Assembly: GCA_020444075.1 (NCBI GenBank)
Contig: JAHLLR010000005.1
Span: 55,360-119,359, forward strand
Reading direction: 5' to 3'
Length of the DNA: 64,000 bases
From: Deltaproteobacteria bacterium
GTDB lineage: Bacteria; Desulfobacterota; Desulfobacteria; Desulfobacterales; Desulfosarcinaceae
The position numbers and the translations under genes are program-made. Below, piece after piece: positions 45,738 to 54,658 of this stretch. Every line of letters starts with the position of its first letter. Within the stretch, counting starts at the first letter, position 1. The notes under the pieces were generated by a model, which saw nothing but the letters and a program-made list of their open reading frames with translations, was not told the DNA's origin and searched no databases.

Positions 45738-46071
45738 ATGGGTGAATTGACTTCACATGCCATCGACTTCACGCTGAACGCCCGATAGGATGGCTTGCCC
45801 GCCGGCGTCCGGCCAGGCCAAGCGTTGCCTGCTGGACCGGGTCTCCACCGAAGTGGCCGACGGGTTTGACGCCGAGTTTCCCGCCAAGTCGCCCGCTGAA
45901 GTCATTGTCGATACCACCGCCGGCGAGGTTTTCCGATCCGGCCGTATCGAAGCCTTGTGGGAGCCGCCGGACACCCTGCCCTCGGACGCCGACCTGCAAG
46001 GAAAATTTCTATGGCTGACCGGTCCGATCATTGGTAAAGGTAAAGCCAACGATTTGATCGAAAAAATCTGA
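45738..46071 (+). pseudogene. MmgE/PrpD-family remnant (frameshift, stop and large internal deletion)
   Basis: The frame starting at 45738 reads MGELTSHAIDFTLNAR then a TAG stop and DGLPAGVR. A shift to the frame of 45790 gives QAKRCLLDRVSTEVA. Together these match the N-terminus of MmgE/PrpD proteins (a first helix, then a yxxLPxxVxxxAKxxLLD pattern). The next residues, FPAKSPAEVIVDTTAGEV and then LQGKFLWLTGPIIG, match the C-terminal end of the same family. Some 300 or more central residues, including the active site, are missing. It is thus a dead gene. Its position suggests that it once worked with mttB 4 or the nitrilase. Confidence 0.65.
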
Positions 46072-46189
46072 TCGGCCAACCAATGGACAACCATCGATCC
46101 CATTATCGACGGGTGCCGGGCAAGGGCTGCCTGAACGGTCAGGCGGCCGGCAGGGTTCAATTATCAACGTCAAAAGAAGGAAACCATCA

Positions 46190-47104
46190 ATGAAAGTGGG
46201 TGTCTATCAGACCGATCCGGTCCTGCTGGATGTCAAAACCAACCTCGAGGCCACCATCGACAAGATTGAAGCGGCCAAGGCGCAGGGGGTCGACCTGGCG
46301 GTCTTTCCCGAGCTTTCCCTGACCGGCTATTTTGTCCGGGAAAGATATCACGAAGCCGCGCTGCGCATCGACTCGCCGGAGATCAGGCGACTGGCCGGGG
46401 CGACCAAGGGGACGGCGGCCGTCGTCGGATTCATCGAAGAGTCCAAGGCCATGAATTTTTACAATTCGGCACTGGTGGCCGTGGACGGAGAAATCCTGTT
46501 CGCCTACCGCAAACTCAATCTGCCCAATTACGGCGTCTTCGAAGAACGCAAGATCTTCTCGGGCGGCAAGCATGTCCGGGTCTTCAAGCTCAAGGGCCTG
46601 ACCATTGCGCCGTTCATCTGCAACGACCTCTGGCACCCCTCCCTGCCGTATTTAGGGGTCACCCAGAAGGCGGATATCTTCATCACCATGTTCAACTCCT
46701 CCAGGGGATCCATGGGAAATGAATTTTCCAATATTGAAAGCTGGAACATTATCAATCGCTTCTATTCCCGGGTCTTCGGCGTCTACAACCTGTGCGCCAA
46801 CCGGGTCGGCTGTGAGGTTTTTGAAGACTTGCGGTCCGACGACGACGGGCAGACGGACTCGGCCCCGCCGGCGGTCGATGAAAATCCCTTCCGATTCTGG
46901 GGCGGCAGCGAGATTATCAACCCCTTCGGCCAGGCCGTCATCACGGCGGCCCTGTTCGACCCCGATGCCATTTTCGCGGATATCTCCCGGGACATCGTCC
47001 GCAAGAAACGGATTCTGCTGCCCTATCTGCGCAACGACGACCCCTACTTCACCCACCGGGAACTGGGCAGGATTCTTTATGGAAAAAATGCCCTTGACAA
47101 CTGA
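46190..47104 (+). CDS. carbon-nitrogen hydrolase (nitrilase superfamily)
   Basis: A 304-residue nitrilase-superfamily enzyme with the catalytic triad E41 (FPELSLTGY), K108 (YRKLNLPNYGVFEE) and C144 (PFICNDLWHP). Members hydrolyse amides, carbamoyl amines or nitriles. The C-terminal part, with GGSEIINPFGQAV, follows the fold to about residue 270. There is no signal peptide, so it is cytoplasmic. It follows the PrpD remnant and precedes a DUF362 ferredoxin protein on the same strand. The substrate cannot be deduced; an amide from nitrogen-compound breakdown is plausible. Confidence 0.88.
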   Translation: MKVGVYQTDPVLLDVKTNLEATIDKIEAAKAQGVDLAVFPELSLTGYFVRERYHEAALRIDSPEIRRLAGATKGTAAVVGFIEESKAMNFYNSALVAVDGEILFAYRKLNLPNYGVFEERKIFSGGKHVRVFKLKGLTIAPFICNDLWHPSLPYLGVTQKADIFITMFNSSRGSMGNEFSNIESWNIINRFYSRVFGVYNLCANRVGCEVFEDLRSDDDGQTDSAPPAVDENPFRFWGGSEIINPFGQAVITAALFDPDAIFADISRDIVRKKRILLPYLRNDDPYFTHRELGRILYGKNALDN

Positions 47105-47111
47105 ATAGATT

Positions 47112-47155
47112 GAACAGCGCACCCGGAACAGGACGAACTCCAGGTGACGCTGTTC
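47112..47155 (+). terminator. possible hairpin after the nitrilase gene
   Basis: GAACAGCG (47112-47119) is complementary to CGCTGTTC (47148-47155). The loop is 28 bases long, and a run of five T follows about nine bases later. It may be a weak terminator for the nitrilase transcript. Confidence 0.3.
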
Positions 47156-47276
47156 GATCCCGCTTTTTGAATTGCCATTTGCAATACCCCCAACCACCTG
47201 CTTGAGAATCCGGCTCTGCCGTGATAAAAATTGTCATTGATTTTCAAATTTGCGTGCCAGAATGAGGAGAAACACC

Positions 47277-48344
47277 ATGCGTCAGGTCATGATCCATCCG
47301 TCAACCTATGATACCGTTCGTGCCTCCATTGACAAGGCGTTTGATCTGTTCCCACAGGATCTGAAGGACAAAAAAGTATTGATCAAACCCAACGTACTGC
47401 GCGGATCGGAAGCCGCGGAAGGCATCGTTACCCACCCGGCGGTGCTGGCTGCCGTGGTGGACAAGGTGGAAAGCCTGGGACCGGCTTCGATCATCGTGGG
47501 CGACAACCCCGGCCTTTTCAGTTACGGCGCCAATGAAGCGGCCTTCGAACAGACCGGCCTCATGGCCGCCGCCCGGGGCTACTACCGCAACATCGGCCTC
47601 GATGCCGTTTCCCGCCCCTTTAACCCGGATTTCATGGAGACGGTGAAGGTTTCCCGGGCCATCGTCGAGGCGGACGTCGTCATCAGCCTGCCCAAGTTCA
47701 AAACCCACGGCCTCACGGTCATGACCGGCGCCATCAAGAACAGCTACGGGTTCCTGCCCGGCGCCCAGAAGGCCCGGCTGCACAAAATCGCCGGCAACCC
47801 GGACCGGTTTCACGACCTGGTGGTTCAGGTGTTCAAGCTGCGGGTCCCGGATCTGTTCATCGTGGATGCCGTGGTGGGCATGGAAGGCAACGGCCCGGCC
47901 TCACCGGAACTGCGCGATATCGGCCTGATCCTGGCTGCGGACAACGCCGTGGCCCTGGACGCGGTTATGGCCACCCTGATGGGTCTGGATCCGGGACGCC
48001 TGCGGTTTCTCAGGAAAGCCGCCGAGGCCGGTCTGGGAACCTGGAATTTGGATGAGATTCGCCTCCACGGCAATCTGGTGCCCCTGGAAAATTTTAAGCT
48101 TCCCCCTCTGGGCGGCGAGGCTATCCAGGACAATGCGGCCGTTCAGGAAATGCTCGAAAGCAAAACCCGGCTCACGCCCCGCGCAAACCCGGATGGCTGC
48201 ACGGCCTGCGGTACCTGCGTGGAGCAGTGCCCGGCCCAGGCCCTGTCGATGTCTGGCGATTTGCCCGAGGTGGATATGGACCTTTGTGTCACCTGCTTCT
48301 GCTGCCAGGAAATATGCCCGGAAAAGGCCATGGTTTTGCAATAA
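47277..48344 (+). CDS. DUF362 protein with C-terminal 2[4Fe-4S] ferredoxin domain
   Basis: A 355-residue protein. Residues about 1-270 match DUF362 (VLIKPNVLRGSEAAEGIVTH, VISLPKFKTHGLTVMTGAIK, VDAVVGMEGNGPASPE). The C-terminus has two cluster motifs, CTACGTCVEQCPAQAL and CVTCFCCQEICPEKAM. Such proteins are common in anaerobes and are sometimes near corrinoid enzymes or oxidoreductases, but their reaction is not established. The ATG follows GAGGAGAAACACC. It converges on the kinase gene ending at 48357. Confidence 0.85.
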   Translation: MRQVMIHPSTYDTVRASIDKAFDLFPQDLKDKKVLIKPNVLRGSEAAEGIVTHPAVLAAVVDKVESLGPASIIVGDNPGLFSYGANEAAFEQTGLMAAARGYYRNIGLDAVSRPFNPDFMETVKVSRAIVEADVVISLPKFKTHGLTVMTGAIKNSYGFLPGAQKARLHKIAGNPDRFHDLVVQVFKLRVPDLFIVDAVVGMEGNGPASPELRDIGLILAADNAVALDAVMATLMGLDPGRLRFLRKAAEAGLGTWNLDEIRLHGNLVPLENFKLPPLGGEAIQDNAAVQEMLESKTRLTPRANPDGCTACGTCVEQCPAQALSMSGDLPEVDMDLCVTCFCCQEICPEKAMVLQ

Positions 48345-48356
48345 TACTGTCTGGCA

Positions 48357-50288
48357 CTACGACGGAGAGCTGCCGGAATTGAGGCTCGCTTTTTTGGGGA
48401 GTTTAATGGAAAAGCGGGACCCCGTGCCCGGTTCGGATTGAAGCGAAATTCCGCCGCCGTGCCGGCTGAGGATCCGGTTGGAGATGAACAGCCCCAGACC
48501 GGTGCCGCGTTCGCCCCTGGAGGAGAAAAAAGGTGTGAAAACATTGGCCCGCGTCGCTTCGTCCATGCCGATGCCGTTGTCCGAGACATTGAAGTAGATG
48601 TAGCCGGCGTCCTGGATGACTTCGAAGCAGATCTCGTGGGACCGGCCCGAACGGTCCGACCGGCAGGCTTCCACGGCGTTCTCGATGATGTTGGTCAGGG
48701 CGCTGCGAATGATTCCCGCATCCACCTCGAAGCGGCCGATGGCGGGGTCGAAACGATGGCTCAGCGTGATGTCACGGCCTTTTATTTTGGGTCCCACGGT
48801 GTTCAACACCTCTTCGGCAAAATTCAGCACATCCACGGTTTCCCATTTCAGGTCCTTTTCCTTGGCATAGTAGAGGATGTCCAGGACCATATTACGGATG
48901 CGTCCCACCATGAAGCGCACGATATCCCACCCTTCACGGATCTGCTCCTGATTCTCTTTTTTGAATCCTGAATCCAGCAGGTACATGCCGCCGTCCAAAC
49001 CGGTGAGGAGCCCCTTGATACCGTGGGAAACCGATCCGATCATCAACCCCAGCGAGGCCAACTGGTCTTCAAGCCGGCGCGTGCGGGTGATGTTGGTGGA
49101 CATCTCCATGACGTGGGTGATGTTTCCGGCCAGGTCGCGGATGGGTGCAGTCTGGATGAGCACCCGGTAGGTCTCCCCCCGTTTCGAGGTCACTTCCATT
49201 TCGCACTGGTGGGATTGGCCATCGGCAAAGGTTTTGGCCACCGGGCAGTCGGGGCAGGCATCGTCCCGATCTTTGTATATTTTGTGGCAGAGGGCGCCGA
49301 CTTTAAGATTGAAGTCTTCCTGAAAGCGGCGGTTGGCCGCATGGATGGTCAAGTCGGGGTCCTGCACGGTTATGTAGCAGGGCGCCTCGTCGAAAAGCTG
49401 TTGGTAGCGTTGCTGGGTGGCCTGGAGTTTTTCCTGGAGCCGCCGGACCTCGCCGATGTCCGCTCCGATCTCCACTACCAGCTCCACATCCCCGCGGCTG
49501 TCGCGGATGGGGGCGGTGTGGACCATCACCGGACCCCGGGTGCCGTCGGCATATACCACCGTAACCCGGCAGCGCTTGCCCGTTCCGGTGGCAAAGGTCT
49601 CTTTTACCGGCGAGGTTCCCACACTGTCCGGTGGATAAGCGGCCTCGCTGGCCTTACCGACATGGTCCCCCAGCCGCTCCCGGTAAAGGGGGTTGATGGC
49701 GATGATTTCCTGGTGGCGGTTGTGGATGGCGACAAAGCAGGGCAGTTCGTTGAAACAGTTGATACCGGCATCCAGATCACCGGCAATGCCGCGAAGGGCG
49801 GAAGACAGGCCCTCAACGGCCTGACCCACGGCCGCCAGCCGTTCGGTTTTCATCAGCCGGGCGGTCTGTTCGCGTACCAGGTTTTCAAGATTCTCGGTGT
49901 AGGCCCGCAGTTGCGTGCGCATGCTGATGCGGTCGTTGGCTCGCTTCAGCGCGATTTCCAGAACATCGTCGTTGATGGGCTTGGTGATGAAATCGGTGGC
50001 CTCCAGCTTCAGGCACTTGATGGCCAGGTCCATGTCGCCATGGCCGGTGAGCATGACCACCTCCGTATCCGGGCTTTCCGCTTTGATCTGCTGGAGAAGA
50101 TCGATGCCATCCATGAGGGGCATCTTGATATCGGTGAGAACAATGGGAGGGGCATGCTGTCGGAAAACCTCCAAGGCCTCCCTGCCGTTTTGCGCGGTCA
50201 AGACCTGGTAGCCGATGTCCATGAGAGAGATGCCCAGAACTTTCCGGATGCCTTCCTCGTCATCGACCAGCAGGATTTTCTCTTTCAT
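48357..50288 (-). CDS. receiver-PAS-PAS-histidine kinase
   Basis: A 643-residue cytoplasmic protein. Order: receiver (1-120, D53 in LTDIKMPLMDG), coiled segment (about 125-165), PAS 1 (about 180-290), PAS 2 (about 300-410) with a Cys group CPDCPVAKTFADGQSHQC, kinase dimerisation segment with the likely His in GSVSHGIKG, and HATPase (NIIENAVEAC, GTGLGLF). The Cys group could bind a metal or respond to redox. Its receiver is closely related to that of the kinase gene at 59989, on the other side of the hmc operon. It begins two bases after the lone receiver gene, at the end of the extended hmc transcript. Confidence 0.88.
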   Translation of the reverse strand: MKEKILLVDDEEGIRKVLGISLMDIGYQVLTAQNGREALEVFRQHAPPIVLTDIKMPLMDGIDLLQQIKAESPDTEVVMLTGHGDMDLAIKCLKLEATDFITKPINDDVLEIALKRANDRISMRTQLRAYTENLENLVREQTARLMKTERLAAVGQAVEGLSSALRGIAGDLDAGINCFNELPCFVAIHNRHQEIIAINPLYRERLGDHVGKASEAAYPPDSVGTSPVKETFATGTGKRCRVTVVYADGTRGPVMVHTAPIRDSRGDVELVVEIGADIGEVRRLQEKLQATQQRYQQLFDEAPCYITVQDPDLTIHAANRRFQEDFNLKVGALCHKIYKDRDDACPDCPVAKTFADGQSHQCEMEVTSKRGETYRVLIQTAPIRDLAGNITHVMEMSTNITRTRRLEDQLASLGLMIGSVSHGIKGLLTGLDGGMYLLDSGFKKENQEQIREGWDIVRFMVGRIRNMVLDILYYAKEKDLKWETVDVLNFAEEVLNTVGPKIKGRDITLSHRFDPAIGRFEVDAGIIRSALTNIIENAVEACRSDRSGRSHEICFEVIQDAGYIYFNVSDNGIGMDEATRANVFTPFFSSRGERGTGLGLFISNRILSRHGGGISLQSEPGTGSRFSIKLPKKASLNSGSSPS

Positions 50289-50290
50289 TT

Positions 50291-50746
50291 CTACCTTTTG
50301 CGTAGAGCCATGAGCCGAACGGCCGTGTCCAGCAGGTGCCGGGCATCAGGCGGCTTTTCCAGGTAAGCCTCCGGGTCGGGAAGCGGTTCCGCCAGTTTGA
50401 TGTTGAGCATCTTCAGATAGTGCTGGAAAGATCGCTGCCCCACTGCCGACAGCATAATGACGGGAATTCGCTGCAGCCGGAAATCCGTTTTCAGGCTTTT
50501 GTACATCAACGCGCCGCCCGTGCCCGGCATCATCACGTCCAGAACGATCAGGTCGGGATTGATCTCGCGGGCTTTTGCCAGGCCGGCCGAGCCGTCCCGG
50601 CAGGTTTCGGTGCGATATCCGCTGGTTTTGAACAGGGCGGAAATAAACACCCGCATGTCCATGGCGTCATCCACGATGAGAATCATTCCCTTGGACGAAT
50701 CCGATATAGGCTTGTCGGGTGGCGTCATTGAATCATCGTGTTGCAT
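50291..50746 (-). CDS. single-domain response regulator
   Basis: About 151 residues: a short N-terminal tail and a receiver (MILIVDDAMDMRVFISALFK, phospho-acceptor in LIVLDVMMPGTGG, Lys in YLEKPPDA). There is no DNA-binding domain. The Desulfovibrio hmc operon also carries a response regulator gene (rrf1) after hmcF; this may be a counterpart. Start: ATG with a GTG two codons upstream; neither has a strong ribosome site. It lies between the stress protein and kinase genes. Confidence 0.82.
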   Translation of the reverse strand: MQHDDSMTPPDKPISDSSKGMILIVDDAMDMRVFISALFKTSGYRTETCRDGSAGLAKAREINPDLIVLDVMMPGTGGALMYKSLKTDFRLQRIPVIMLSAVGQRSFQHYLKMLNIKLAEPLPDPEAYLEKPPDARHLLDTAVRLMALRKR

Positions 50747-50775
50747 GGGCACTGGTGATGCGGCTTTTCTCAGGC

Positions 50776-51699
50776 CTATTCATCCTGAGCCTTGTCCGGA
50801 TGGTTGACACTGGCTACCGGGCAGGAGGAGCGCAGCACCACCTGCTCCACGGTTGAGCCCAGCAGGGCCAGTTCCGGATCGATCTCCCGGGTATGGTGGG
50901 CCATGACGATCAGATCGGCCTGCTTTTCCCGGGCGAATTTGAGAATTTCCACGTAAGGCGTTCCCTCCCGGATGCCGATTTCGTAGTTATCGAACCCTTT
51001 GAGCTGCGAGAGATATTTGGTTTCAATTTTTTGGCGGGCGTCTTCGATGCGCTCCTCGATTTCGGCCTGCCCTTTTACTTTCCCGGTTTCGGACACACTG
51101 ATATCCACGGCATGAAAGATGTGCAGCCGGGCGTTGACTTCCTTAGCCAGCCGCGCGGCCCATAAAAAGGAACTGGTCGCCGCTTTGGAAAAATCAGTGC
51201 CGATGACGATGTTGGAGAAGAGTTTCCAGCAGGTGGTACAGGGGCGGCTGATGATGACTACGGGGCAGCGGGCGCTCTTGGCCACCTTCTGCATGGTGCT
51301 GCCCACTACGCTGCGATAACGGGCGGCGCCGATGTCCTCATCCCGGGTGTGGGCGCCCATGATGATCAGATCCACATCATCGGTGCGGGCTTTTCGCAGG
51401 ATCTCCCGGTGGGGAACGCCGATGACTGCTTCAAGGGTGGAATTCTCACTGTCTTTGAGAAGATCGGCGTAGGTATGCTTCATCTCCTCCTTCACCCAAT
51501 CCACATAGTCGGGGTCGATCTGTTCGGTCTCTCCGGTCCGGACGTCGGTGACAAAGGAGCTGAATCCACGTGCAGGTACACCGAGGACGTGAAAAACGCA
51601 GAGTTTGGCATCCCATTTCATCTCCAGGTCGAAGGCCACCTTGGCGGCGTTGTCGCAGGCCGGTGACGCCGTGGTTGCAAACAGGATTTTTTTAAACAT
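50776..51699 (-). CDS. tandem universal stress protein (UspA family)
   Basis: A 307-residue protein with two Usp domains, about 1-150 and 157-300. The first starts FKKILFATTASPACDNAAKV and has LIIMGAHTRDED and VVGSTMQKVAKSARCPVVII. The second has FSNIVIGTDFSKAATSSFLW and LLGSTVEQVVLRSSCPVASV. Tandem Usp proteins bind nucleotides and help cells survive stress. It starts three bases after the unknown gene 51703-52239 and so belongs to the hmc-linked transcript. Confidence 0.9.
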   Translation of the reverse strand: MFKKILFATTASPACDNAAKVAFDLEMKWDAKLCVFHVLGVPARGFSSFVTDVRTGETEQIDPDYVDWVKEEMKHTYADLLKDSENSTLEAVIGVPHREILRKARTDDVDLIIMGAHTRDEDIGAARYRSVVGSTMQKVAKSARCPVVIISRPCTTCWKLFSNIVIGTDFSKAATSSFLWAARLAKEVNARLHIFHAVDISVSETGKVKGQAEIEERIEDARQKIETKYLSQLKGFDNYEIGIREGTPYVEILKFAREKQADLIVMAHHTREIDPELALLGSTVEQVVLRSSCPVASVNHPDKAQDE

Positions 51700-51702
51700 A
51701 TT

Positions 51703-52239
51703 CTATCTCCTTATCTGGCATTCCCTGGGTGTTCCGTGAAATCCGAGTTCCCAGCCGATTCCTTCTATCAATTCAAATAGGGTGAACACGGTATCGAACT
51801 CGAAGACATCGACCTCGTCTCCGAATATGACATGCCTCAGCTTGCCCAGACGCACCTCCGTGTCCAGCAGCATATCCATCTGATAGTCCCTGATCTGGAC
51901 TGATTTTTCGCCGCACCATCCGGTAAAGCGCCGGTAGATATCAAGGCGCGGTTCGCCGGGGAATCCGACCATTTCAACGGTCTTTTCCAGAATCAGCCAG
52001 TCGATACCGTCGACGCGGCAGCCGTCTTCGGGTCCGCGGTGAAACTGATCCAACAGGTCGGGGAAAAAGGCGTTCAGGTGAACCAGGGTTTCATAGGCGT
52101 CCAGCATCCTGAAAAAGCTGCGCAGGGTATACCCCGGCGAAAGTTCCACCTGACGCGCCAGGCAGGACAGCAGCGCGGCCTGATCCCCCTTGCGGATCTG
52201 ATCGATGGTGCCATCGGTGTTTAGGCGGATGTTGTCCAT
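51703..52239 (-). CDS. conserved-looking protein of unknown function after hmcF
   Basis: A 178-residue soluble protein that I do not recognise. No signal peptide or membrane segment is seen. It is acidic, rich in aromatic and Asp/Glu residues (VFEFDTVFTLFELIEG near the C-terminus), and predicted to be helical. It has three or so cysteines without a metal-site spacing. It lies 12 bases after hmcF and three bases before the Usp gene, so it is probably translated as part of the hmc operon and may assist assembly or regulation (inference). Confidence 0.7.
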   Translation of the reverse strand: MDNIRLNTDGTIDQIRKGDQAALLSCLARQVELSPGYTLRSFFRMLDAYETLVHLNAFFPDLLDQFHRGPEDGCRVDGIDWLILEKTVEMVGFPGEPRLDIYRRFTGWCGEKSVQIRDYQMDMLLDTEVRLGKLRHVIFGDEVDVFEFDTVFTLFELIEGIGWELGFHGTPRECQIRR

Positions 52240-52251
52240 TATCGGTCTTCG

Positions 52252-53637
52252 CTATTCGTCCTTAGGCTTCAAGTGCTCCGGGACCTCCACCATGCTCAGT
52301 AGCAGCGGCTTGAGAAAGGACCAGCGGATGCCGATCTTGTAGACTTCCTCCAGGTCACGAATGGCGTCCCAGCAGTTGTGACAGGGCGCCACCACCAGTT
52401 TGGCTCCGGTGGCCAGGATCTGGTCCCGTTTGACCGTCAAGCCGATGTTGCGTGCCTGGCGGTAGAGTCCGATTCCGTTGAGTCCACCGCCGCCGCCGCA
52501 GCAGAAGTTGTGCTCCTTGCAGGGCCGCATCTCCCGGAAGTCTTCGGCAATGTAGCTCATGATCTCCCGGGCGCAGTCACCCAGACCGGCGTTTCTTACA
52601 TAGTTGCACGAATCCTGGTAAGTCACCGGCTCCTTGATTCGCTTGGCCGGATCGATCTTCAACTTCCCGGTGCGCAGGGCCTCGGCCACCCATTCCACAT
52701 AATGGAAGCTCTCAATTGGCGTTTTTCCCGATTTGAGCCCCGCCCAGTAGGGTCCTTCCAACACCGTTGCCCGGTAGGCGTGACCACATTCGGTAACGAC
52801 CATGCGCTTGGGCTTGAGGCGGTCCATGGCGGCATAAACGCTTTCCACCTGGATCTTGCAGGCCCCCCAGTCCCCGGCAAACATGGCCAGGCTGGTCTCT
52901 TCCCATCCTTGGCTGGGAACCGTCCAGTTTTCGCCGGCAAGGTGAAAAAGAATCGCCGCTTCAGCCAGGTCCTCCGGATAGTGCTTGGGCTCGCGGGCGT
53001 TGACCGTATAAATGATATCCGCATTTTCCTTGTCTACAGGAATTTCGAGCCCCGGCCAGTCCTCTTCATACTCCTCGGCCATCCATTCGCAGGTGTCCAC
53101 CCAGTCCTCGGTGGTGATGTCCATCTGAGCGTTGTAGATGCGGTGCATGCCCGAACCGATTTTCAGTTCCCAGGGCACGAAACCCTGGGAGAAACACAAG
53201 CCCCGAACGTAGCCGAACATCACCCCCATGTCGATGCCGAAGGGGCAATAGGTCGCGCAGCGGTTGCAGCAGGAGCACTTGGACCAGGCCGTGTCCATGA
53301 CCATGTGCATGAAATCGTTGTCCACCTCGCCCTTGCGCTTGACCATTTCACCCAGGGTGGACTGGATTTTGTAGGACGGCACCTGCTTGGGGTCCTTGTC
53401 GTTGGCCAAGTAGAAAAAGCAGCTGTCGGCGCACATCCCGCAGTGGGCGCAAATCTCCAGCCAGGTCCGCAGCCTGGACTTGCATGTTTTTTCCAGCGTG
53501 GCCCACAGGGCCTTGCTATCTATGTCGAGTGCTTTCATCTCGGCATAGTACTGCTTGCCGCTTTTGTCAGCCAACAGTGCGTTCAGCTTTTCCTTGGTAT
53601 CGACAACCTGCTTGTTGCAAAGAATTCCTTCGGGCAT
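52252..53637 (-). CDS. hmcF: Hmc complex Fe-S subunit HmcF (HdrD/DsrK-like)
   Basis: A 461-residue cytoplasmic-side iron-sulfur protein. Residues about 60-140 contain two ferredoxin motifs, [11 protein letters not shown] and [12 protein letters not shown]. The C-terminal half has CCG-type motifs ([13 protein letters not shown], then [13 protein letters not shown] and APCHNC), as in HdrD and DsrK. These usually bind a non-cubane cluster that meets a cytoplasmic thiol/disulfide partner. DsrK is an alternative label, but the neighbours (16-heme cytochrome, small HmcD) fit Hmc better. A 171-base gap separates it from hmcE and it has its own ribosome site. Confidence 0.87.
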   Translation of the reverse strand: MPEGILCNKQVVDTKEKLNALLADKSGKQYYAEMKALDIDSKALWATLEKTCKSRLRTWLEICAHCGMCADSCFFYLANDKDPKQVPSYKIQSTLGEMVKRKGEVDNDFMHMVMDTAWSKCSCCNRCATYCPFGIDMGVMFGYVRGLCFSQGFVPWELKIGSGMHRIYNAQMDITTEDWVDTCEWMAEEYEEDWPGLEIPVDKENADIIYTVNAREPKHYPEDLAEAAILFHLAGENWTVPSQGWEETSLAMFAGDWGACKIQVESVYAAMDRLKPKRMVVTECGHAYRATVLEGPYWAGLKSGKTPIESFHYVEWVAEALRTGKLKIDPAKRIKEPVTYQDSCNYVRNAGLGDCAREIMSYIAEDFREMRPCKEHNFCCGGGGGLNGIGLYRQARNIGLTVKRDQILATGAKLVVAPCHNCWDAIRDLEEVYKIGIRWSFLKPLLLSMVEVPEHLKPKDE

Positions 53638-53808
53638 TGTATCACCCCCGGTCGTTCGTGCCTACCTGAAATGGCATCTTGGGGCCCCTATCGGCGGTCC
53701 CGGGATATGGATCTGAGCCGCCATCTGCCATTTCCGGCCGGACACTAGTTAAAAATCAAATTGTCACTATAGGTGCAAGGTTAATCCTACCTGTCGAAAG
53801 GTTGGGGC

Positions 53809-54486
53809 CTACCAGGCCATTCCTTTGTTTTTCATGCCGCCGCGTTTGATTCCGAAATCCATGCCCAGCTGTGCCCGGGAGAGGAAAAAAAGCAGAAAAT
53901 GGGACAGCTTGGTAAAGGGTATGGCCACCAGCATGATCTCTCCGCATAACACGTGCACCACGATCCAGAAGTCGTAATTGCCTACCTGGTGGTATGCGAG
54001 AAAACCCGTCAAAAAGGGGGCCACGGCGATGGCCAGCACCAGAAAATCGTATGGTTTGGTGATAATACGCACTTCCGGCAGGGCGATGCGCCGCAGGATG
54101 ATGAAAATTGCCGCCACAATCACGGCCAGGGTCATTATATCGGCCATCCCTTCGGTCAGGGTCGGCAGGCTGAAGCCGAAGCGCTCCAGCAGGAGCACGT
54201 TATGGCCCATGAGAAAGACAGGAGTGGCCAGCAGGCAGATGTGAAAGACGAACACCAGGATGGTGAAGCCGGGGTAAAAACGCCAGCCGTGGGTGCCGAA
54301 AGGCACCAGCCAGAAAAAAATGGAGCGCAGGGCGCCTCTGATGCCGTAGGCCACATTCTTCGAGTAGGTGACGCGGTCCATCTGCCAGTTCAGGCCCCTT
54401 ATGTACCACACCAGACGATAGAGCAGGCCGATAAAAAAGATGCCGAAGGCGAGCCAGGCAAGGGGTCCGGTTACCAATTCATACAT
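53809..54486 (-). CDS. hmcE: Hmc complex membrane cytochrome b-like subunit HmcE
   Basis: A 225-residue protein with five hydrophobic segments, resembling the NarI/DsrM gamma subunit fold. Several His residues in membrane segments (FHICLLATPVFLMGHN, LAYHQVGNY, VVHVLCGEIM) may bind heme b. It should carry electrons across the membrane between the periplasmic Hmc subunits and HmcF. It lies 18 bases after the tiny hmcD gene. Confidence 0.83.
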   Translation of the reverse strand: MYELVTGPLAWLAFGIFFIGLLYRLVWYIRGLNWQMDRVTYSKNVAYGIRGALRSIFFWLVPFGTHGWRFYPGFTILVFVFHICLLATPVFLMGHNVLLLERFGFSLPTLTEGMADIMTLAVIVAAIFIILRRIALPEVRIITKPYDFLVLAIAVAPFLTGFLAYHQVGNYDFWIVVHVLCGEIMLVAIPFTKLSHFLLFFLSRAQLGMDFGIKRGGMKNKGMAW

Positions 54487-54504
54487 GGGATGCTCCTTTG
54501 TTTT

Positions 54505-54633
54505 TTAATCATCGTCCCGCTCAGTGAGAAACAGCCAGAATCCCGTGATTCCCAGCAGGGCGGCGATCATAAGCACATAGGTGATATTCTTGGTATGGAG
54601 CATAAACTCCTGAAGGGTATAGATCGTTTCCAT
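54505..54633 (-). CDS. hmcD: Hmc complex small membrane subunit HmcD
   Basis: A 42-residue frame (METIYTLQEFMLHTK, then one hydrophobic helix, ending TERDDD) lies exactly in the hmcD position between hmcC and hmcE. The known HmcD is likewise a very short single-helix protein. One transmembrane segment (residues about 17-36) with an acidic cytoplasmic tail is visible. It is easily missed because of its size. Function: presumably packing or assembly of HmcC and HmcE. Confidence 0.8.
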   Translation of the reverse strand: METIYTLQEFMLHTKNITYVLMIAALLGITGFWLFLTERDDD

Positions 54634-54658
54634 GGGCGGTTGCTTCCCTTATAAACGG

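Noticed and set aside
45790..46071. Intact 93-residue gene
   Set aside because: The sequence matches only the C-terminal end of MmgE/PrpD, and upstream N-terminal pieces lie in another frame with a stop.
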